DNA from: Hygrocybe punicea
Taxonomy: Eukaryota; Basidiomycota; Agaricomycetes; Agaricales; Hygrophoraceae
Length of the DNA stretch: 64,000 nucleotides
Assembly (NCBI GenBank): GCA_963556145.1
Contig: OY744463.1
Span: forward strand, 6,634,001 to 6,698,000
Reading direction: 5' to 3'
The notes below the pieces were generated by a model. It made no database searches and was not told the origin of the DNA. It worked only from the letters and a program-made list of their open reading frames with translations. How positions within the stretch are numbered: the first letter of the stretch is position 1; the number at the start of each line of letters is the position of its first letter. Made by a program: the position numbers and the translations under genes. Shown one piece after another: positions 59,330 to 64,000 of the stretch.

Positions 59330-60356
59330 TAGTGTTGCCGAAGTTCAGTTCAGTCCAGTTCCGAGCCTTTTGGGCGGAACTGCAAACTGAACTTCAGGTC
59401 CGGTTTGGCGCATGGCCAAACCTGGACCCGGATGGCATCAAACCGTCTCTCCACATTTGGTCTGGGTTCAGATGTGGTCTGAACCCCAGACCAAGGTTGG
59501 CTCACCCCGTGAGCTCCGTTCTCCTCGTGAATGGCAGGCACGTATCAATTGATATGGCACTACACTTTGCGAGGTAGTTGGGCTGCAGGGGAGCCATCTG
59601 GCACTGCTGCTGCTGCTGCCACTGCTGCTGTTGCTGCTGGCATTGCTGCTGCTGCTGCTGGCCATCATGGTTGTTGTTGCCGTTGTTGTTGCCGCCACTG
59701 GTGGTGATGTTGGATGGCTTTTGCTGTTGCCGCTGCCACTGCCACTGCTGCTGCTGCCGTTGCTGCTGGCACTGCTGCTTCCACTGTTGCTGCTGCTGCT
59801 GGCCATTGCCGTTGTCATTGCCTGGTTGCCGTTGCCATTGCTGTTGCTGCCGCTGGTGGTGGTGGTGGTGGTGGTGTTGTGGCTGTCCCATGTCCATTGG
59901 CATTGTGTAGGCGTTAGCATTCATCTTGTGCCAAGGTGGGTGTGGTCGCGATGTGGTCATGGTCAAGTTGCCTGTCGCAAATAACATTAGTAAAGTTAAG
60001 AAAAAATTGAAACATACCTTGATGAACACAACACAAATTGACAATGTTGTGTTCAATGCATTGATGTTGCTGTGTTGTGTGAAAGCTACATGGTCATGGC
60101 CGGTCACATGATACCATTTAACACAAAATAGTAAGTAAAGAAATACAAAAAACAAAAGAAATAAATACCTTAAAAATATCTGCATTTGCGGTTTGGATGT
60201 GGTTTGGAGCCGTTCAGGAAATCTGGTGGGCCTCAAAACCCAGAACTGAATCTGTGGTCCGGTTCAGCACTTGGCTGAACTTAGACTGAACCTAGGGTTC
60301 AGTTCGGGGTTTGAACCGGGTTTGGCTAGGTTCTGAACTGAACTACGGCAACACTA
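59330..60356 (-). mobile_element. Non-autonomous hAT-type element C, GGTTCAG-iterated, inverted relative to A and B
   Basis: Perfect 8-bp duplication GTTGGTGA (59322-59329, 60357-60364). Ends TAGTGTTGCCGAAGTTCAG and, inverted, TAGTGTTGCCGTAGTTCAG. Read on the minus strand the order matches A and B: iterated terminus, a CATGTGACC motif (about 60100), an intron-like GTATGT...TTTACTAATG...GACAG (about 60016-59969), a CAG-rich tract (59880-59590) and the palindrome core TATCAATTGATA (about 59543). The Gln/Ser/Asn-rich minus-strand frames and Cys/Leu-rich plus-strand frames stem from the trinucleotide tract. Confidence 0.9.
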
Positions 60357-60364
60357 GTTGGTGA

Positions 60365-61103
60365 GTAGCAGTGGCAAATGATGGGTGGGAACATGGGGGA
60401 ACATGAGGAGATGGTGTCTTGGCTGTTGATCAGCACCAATTAAATCATACCAATGTAGAAACTCACAGGGCTATGTTGAGCTTGAGATTTGAACACTGGT
60501 ACTTGTAGAGGATGGCCAACTGGTCACCAGGGTCATTCAAATTTGTTGGGGTCAACAAGCTTCCTCAGTCAGCTACATTTCAGTTTTGGCACATCTGAAG
60601 CATGATTGGAAGGGCCATGTCACAGTACTACTGTACTAATTCATTCAATTCGCCGGCATGTGATTGTGTGAAAACTCCCAATAAATCTGAAAAATCGAGA
60701 AAGAAATAAATCTGGTGTCAAAAAAAATCCATGTGATGTGTGACTGGTGAATTGAATGAATTAGTACAGTAGTTCTTGTCTCACAATGAAGAAGTAATGA
60801 CATATAAAATTCTGCATTGTCCCTAGCTGCTAGCAAGTTAGGCTCACTATAAGCCAGACCTTGAACTTGGGGCCCAAAACCAGGATACTGAGCACCTGTT
60901 CAAAACAAGAGATTAAAATTGTGAAACAGACACAAGAGGAAACAATTTACCAAAAGCCTGTTCTTGTCGGGACAGACATACTGGCATGAAGAGGAGTCAC
61001 TGACATGTAGCCTAAAAGAGCTTGGCTGTGAAATGTTGGCTTCCTGAGGCATCAGAAATGATGACAGAAAGTCATCCCTGAAGTCATTGACTTCCACAAA
61101 GTA
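60365..61103. other. Non-coding stretch between element C and the MITE
   Basis: Contains an imperfect inverted repeat (ACTACTGTACTAATTCATTCAATTC near 60628-60652 against GAATTGAATGAATTAGTACAGTAGT near 60750-60774), a small hairpin-forming element with about 100 bp loop. No gene recognised. Confidence 0.5.
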
Positions 61104-61486
61104 CAGTGTTCAATGGCTCCTTTGAACACTACCAGTCCTTTGAACACCCTGATATAATTGATTCTGTCCTGATTTCTACTGCTAAAAAATGTTCTAATTC
61201 CTTCAATGTATTATCTGAACCTATCTAGATATTGTTTTTTATTCAGAACCACCAATAAAATTAGAAACTGAATATTGATAAAGTAGAGAGAAATCCGATC
61301 ACTCCTTTGAACACTAATGTTTTGACAATAAAACATTCCAGTATCAACAGATTTCTTTAAAAATTGGTATGAGAGGTCTTTGGATAGATGAGCAACCTTT
61401 TGTCTATTCAGATTTTGTTCAAGAGAATTTGGCTACCTGTGGCATTTGAGGGTAATTTTTGTGTTCAAAGGAGCCATTGAATACTG
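61104..61486. mobile_element. 383-bp TA-flanked MITE, copy 2
   Basis: Same length and sequence family as 5378-5760 but inverted. TA at 61102-61103 and 61487-61488. Ends CAGTGTTCAATGGCTCC and, inverted, CAGTATTCAATGGCTCC. The two copies are highly similar, suggesting a common recent source. Confidence 0.88.
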
Positions 61487-61608
61487 TAGTCAGGTGATAA
61501 TTCATGCATGTTGGTAGTTTGTGATGGCCTTCCTTTTTTGGACTTTATTTTTAATTAATTATTGCAATTTTCATAAATGATGACATTTTACAGCACATTT
61601 CATAATGA

Positions 61609-62386
61609 TGTGGAATCCATTTGAAAAAAATCTGTGGTGGCACCAAGGTTGTCGCTGTTTGTCCTGGTCCCAAAATTAGCACCAAAGTAAAATGTGAGAA
61701 TGAAAACAGTGCTTTCTCCTGACAGACTGCATATATCCTTAAGGTGTAAGAGAGTAATCTGGTTAAGCTACTTATGTCTAGATTCCTCTCACAAAAATCT
61801 ATTTTATTTTAGTGTATGTATGGTTGTATATCAATATCACTGTGTTTTGTAAAGAATAATTGTTTCATCAGAGGAACACTTTGTATGAACTAAACATATA
61901 GACAAAATATGTTCTATGTGTATCATCAAAGAGTTCTATCAGGCTACCATGTCAAGGGGTAGGTGTTTAGGGCCTTCCTTCATGTCTAATGGAAGCTTTG
62001 GGTTGGTGGCTGAGGCATTCATATCTGGAATTATCTTATTGCCACAAAAAATGTATAGGACCATTTGGAGACACAAATAGAACATATTTTGTCTATATGT
62101 TGAGTTCATACAAAGTGTTCCTCTGACAGAACAATTATTCTTTATGAAACACAGTGATATTCATATACAACCATACATACACTAAAATAAAATAGATTTT
62201 TGTGAGAGGAATCTAGACATAAGTAGCTTAAACAGATTACTCTCTTACACCTTAAGGATATATGCAGTCTGTCAGGAGAAAGCACTGTTTTCATTCTCAC
62301 ATTTTACTTTGGTGCTAATTTGGGGTCCAGAACAAACAGTGACAACCTTGGTGCCACCGCAGATTTTTTTCAAATGGGTTCCACAC
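61609..62386. repeat. About 780-bp foldback element
   Basis: Arms of about 310 bp (from GTGGAATCCATTTG at 61610 and ending CAAATGGGTTCCACA at 62385) are near-perfect reverse complements, mirrored for example at TAGACAAAATATGTTCTA and TAGAACATATTTTGTCTA. The about 150-bp loop is unique. No coding capacity and no clear target duplication. Confidence 0.88.
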
Positions 62387-62389
62387 AAG

Positions 62390-62455
62390 GGGGAACTGGG
62401 ATTTGAACCCAGCACCTGACATAGGGGGGGGGGTCCAGTCAGGTGGCTGTGGAGA
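62390..62455 (-). other. tRNA-like T-arm/B-box remnant
   Basis: On the minus strand CTGGGTTCAAATCCCAG forms a perfect 5-bp T-stem with a TTCAAAT loop, preceded by a possible anticodon-like stem (ACCTGAC/GTCAGGT) and followed by TTCCCCC. No matching 5' acceptor or D-arm is visible, so it is at most a tRNA pseudogene or SINE head. Confidence 0.3.
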
Positions 62456-62650
62456 AATTTGGAAGTGTAGAATTTTTGCCTTATTTAGACAGGTGGCACA
62501 CCATTATAAGGCTGTGGAGGCAGCAAATATGACTTGTTGACTCGTTCTCTATCCCTTGACCTCAAAAATAACTCCAAACCCAGAAAATGCATCAAAAAAG
62601 CGAAAGGGCATGTAAATAATTGATACAAATCTGTACATCTAATTGCCATA

Positions 62651-64000
62651 TTGATACTGTTACAGGAAAAGTTCAATGCTGGCTCAAAGCTCAAGTGCCC
62701 TGAATGCCATGAGTTGATCATGGTGGGGTATGGGGGTCATGCTAGCTTGGAGCAGCACCAAGGGCTTGCAGTTAGTGAAGAAAAATATGAAGAAAACCGG
62801 ACATGCACTTTGTTTGATATGGGTATCTCAAAGCAGACAGCTGCACCCTTGGTGCAACACAATTCCACATCACATCTTGTCCAAGCCACATTAGACAGCC
62901 AACCTCCGGCCCAGGCAGCTCCAGATAGTGTACCAACACCAAGCAGTCCTGAGGTTCCACACGAAGTGATTGATGTCGACTCCCTGGCTGATGTTCCTGG
63001 CAAGGAACCTGGACATGATGCTGCTGATGGTTCAGACAACATCACAATCCTGGGACAGGGACAAGTCAGTGCCAAACCATGCCATGGAACATACATACCT
63101 ATTCCCGCTAACATGACGCCCTACGGCATATCCATTCACCCTCCACAACCATTGCGCCTTACCTTGGAATGTATATATCAATCACGGCAAGCTGTACCTT
63201 CAATCAACAGAGTGTCAGTGCTCTCTTGTCGGTGATTGTCCAAGCTGTTTGAAATGCAAAGACTTACACAGTAATGGCCATCTGACTAGCATCCTCAACC
63301 AAATGGAGACAGGCATTCACGAGAGCACACCCTTTGTTTACCATCCGTTTGCAAACCTCAAGAAGATTCTTGATCAGAAAGCAACTGCAATCGATATCAT
63401 GAGAGTTGGCAAGATGAACGCAGCTCGAAGATTGAAAGGAAAACTTAGGGTGCTGGATGACCAGAAGAAGCTGATCATGGTGATTGGGCATGGAAACATG
63501 ATGCATTGCTGAGGGCAGGGCTGAACAACAAAGCTGGTGTAAAAGGAATCTTGAAGTTAGTTGATAGGGCAGTGCAAGGTTTGTATAAACCGAAGAACTT
63601 TACTGAGGAGGAGATGCTGCATAGTTTGCTGTTTCTCAAGCTTGGTGGTACACAAATAGCTGAGATTTCTCATCGATCCATAGGTAACCCAGGAGTGAGT
63701 ACTCTGAGGTGACATACCACGAATCATCTACTCCAAGCCAGTTCCTCATTCCCCACTGCCAAAGACATCCTCTCCAATCTGGATGCTTCATTCAAAGAAC
63801 CTGCCCAGGTTGACGCTACTGGTCATATCTTGATGTTTGATGAAATTGCAGTTGAACGTCGACCTTGCTGGGATGATCGTACAAATCACTTTGCAGGTAT
63901 CTGTTTGGAACACGGCCAAAGTCTGGGTCTCAAGTTTTGTACACTAGAGGAGGTGGAAGTGCTCTGCAAGGCCATTGGAAAGAATGAAGTCCATCTTGCT
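62651..64000 (+). pseudogene. Second copy of the P/THAP9-like transposase family, decayed, runs off the window
   Basis: Begins with a Cys/His block ('KCPECHELIMVGYGGHASLE'), then a Pro/Ser linker with an acidic motif ('VIDVDSLADV'), 'LYLQSTECQCSLVGDCPSC' near 63190-63245, 'MLHSLLFLKLGGTQIAEISH' (63614), 'GHILMFDEIAVERRPCWDD' (about 63822) and 'LCKAIGKNEVHLA' at the right edge. These match, in order, the gene at 53162-58250 on the opposite strand. Frame changes near 63155 and 63500 and a TGA at 63710-63712 show decay. The catalytic middle and C-terminus lie beyond the window. Confidence 0.7.

Noticed and set aside
59502..60236. 244-residue Gln/His-rich minus-strand frame in element C
   Set aside because: Most of it is the CAG tract of a hAT-type element with intact borders.
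62390..62455. Complete tRNA gene
   Set aside because: Only the T-arm is convincing; acceptor and D-arm partners are absent, so kept only as a low-confidence remnant.

Overview
This is a TE-rich nuclear segment of a basidiomycete fungus, most likely an agaricomycete (mushroom-forming fungus). The evidence is short (about 50-70 nt) GT-AG introns, Plavaka-type (CACTA/Tnp2) transposase genes, a DUF6589 gene, an expanded RecQ-like helicase family, and agaricomycete-type ice-binding, SMN and REB1-like proteins. One 100-N assembly gap lies at 47917-48016.

Only a few host genes look intact. These are a Sel1-repeat protein (14548-16321 +), a peroxisomal SCPx-type 3-ketoacyl-CoA thiolase with 11 exons including a 15-nt microexon (16396-18444 +), a DUF3494 ice-binding protein without a signal peptide (29873-30718 +), and an SMN-complex protein (49643-50619 -). 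Two more host-type genes are decayed: a NEDD8-activating E1 regulatory subunit (ULA1/NAE1-like, 31043-33390 +) and a REB1-like Myb protein (42950-43935 -).

The rest is a graveyard of nested mobile elements. Layout: 1-2.5 kb holds fragments of unrecognised genes. 3.2-5.3 kb is a foldback element carrying a hAT-type element. 5.4 kb holds a TA-flanked MITE. 6.4-8.1 kb is a TRIM/LARD LTR element. 8.1-14.1 kb is a Plavaka-1 transposase gene with a companion gene. 18.8-25.6 kb is a DUF6589 gene split by two insertions. 25.7-29.1 kb is a RecQ pseudogene split by an 850-bp palindrome. 36.5-43 kb has another hAT-like element, Plavaka-2 with a solo LTR inside it, and REB1. 44.5-47.3 kb has a short hAT MITE and large satellite-like arrays. 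48.5-49.1 kb is a further element body. 51-52 kb is a Tc1-like element with 337-bp inverted arms. 53.2-58.3 kb is a long transposase-like gene (P/THAP9-like by inference) with a PHD-type tail, and a decayed second copy runs off the right edge at 62.65-64 kb. In between lie another hAT element, a second MITE copy and another foldback.

Most interesting: (i) Five elements have perfect 8-bp target duplications and TAGTGTTGCC-type ends, but their terminal inverted repeats are built from short iterated motifs (GGTTCGG-like or TAGCTAAGC-like). Related bodies recur inside different iterated termini (GGTACAGGTACC-like, CGGGTACCCG-like) and keep intron-like splice signals and two palindromic boxes. (ii) At four insertions, removing the element plus one target copy restores the host reading frame exactly. 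(iii) In-frame stops in several unrelated pseudogenes sit where Arg is plausible, consistent with CGA to TGA changes (C-to-T decay at CpG).
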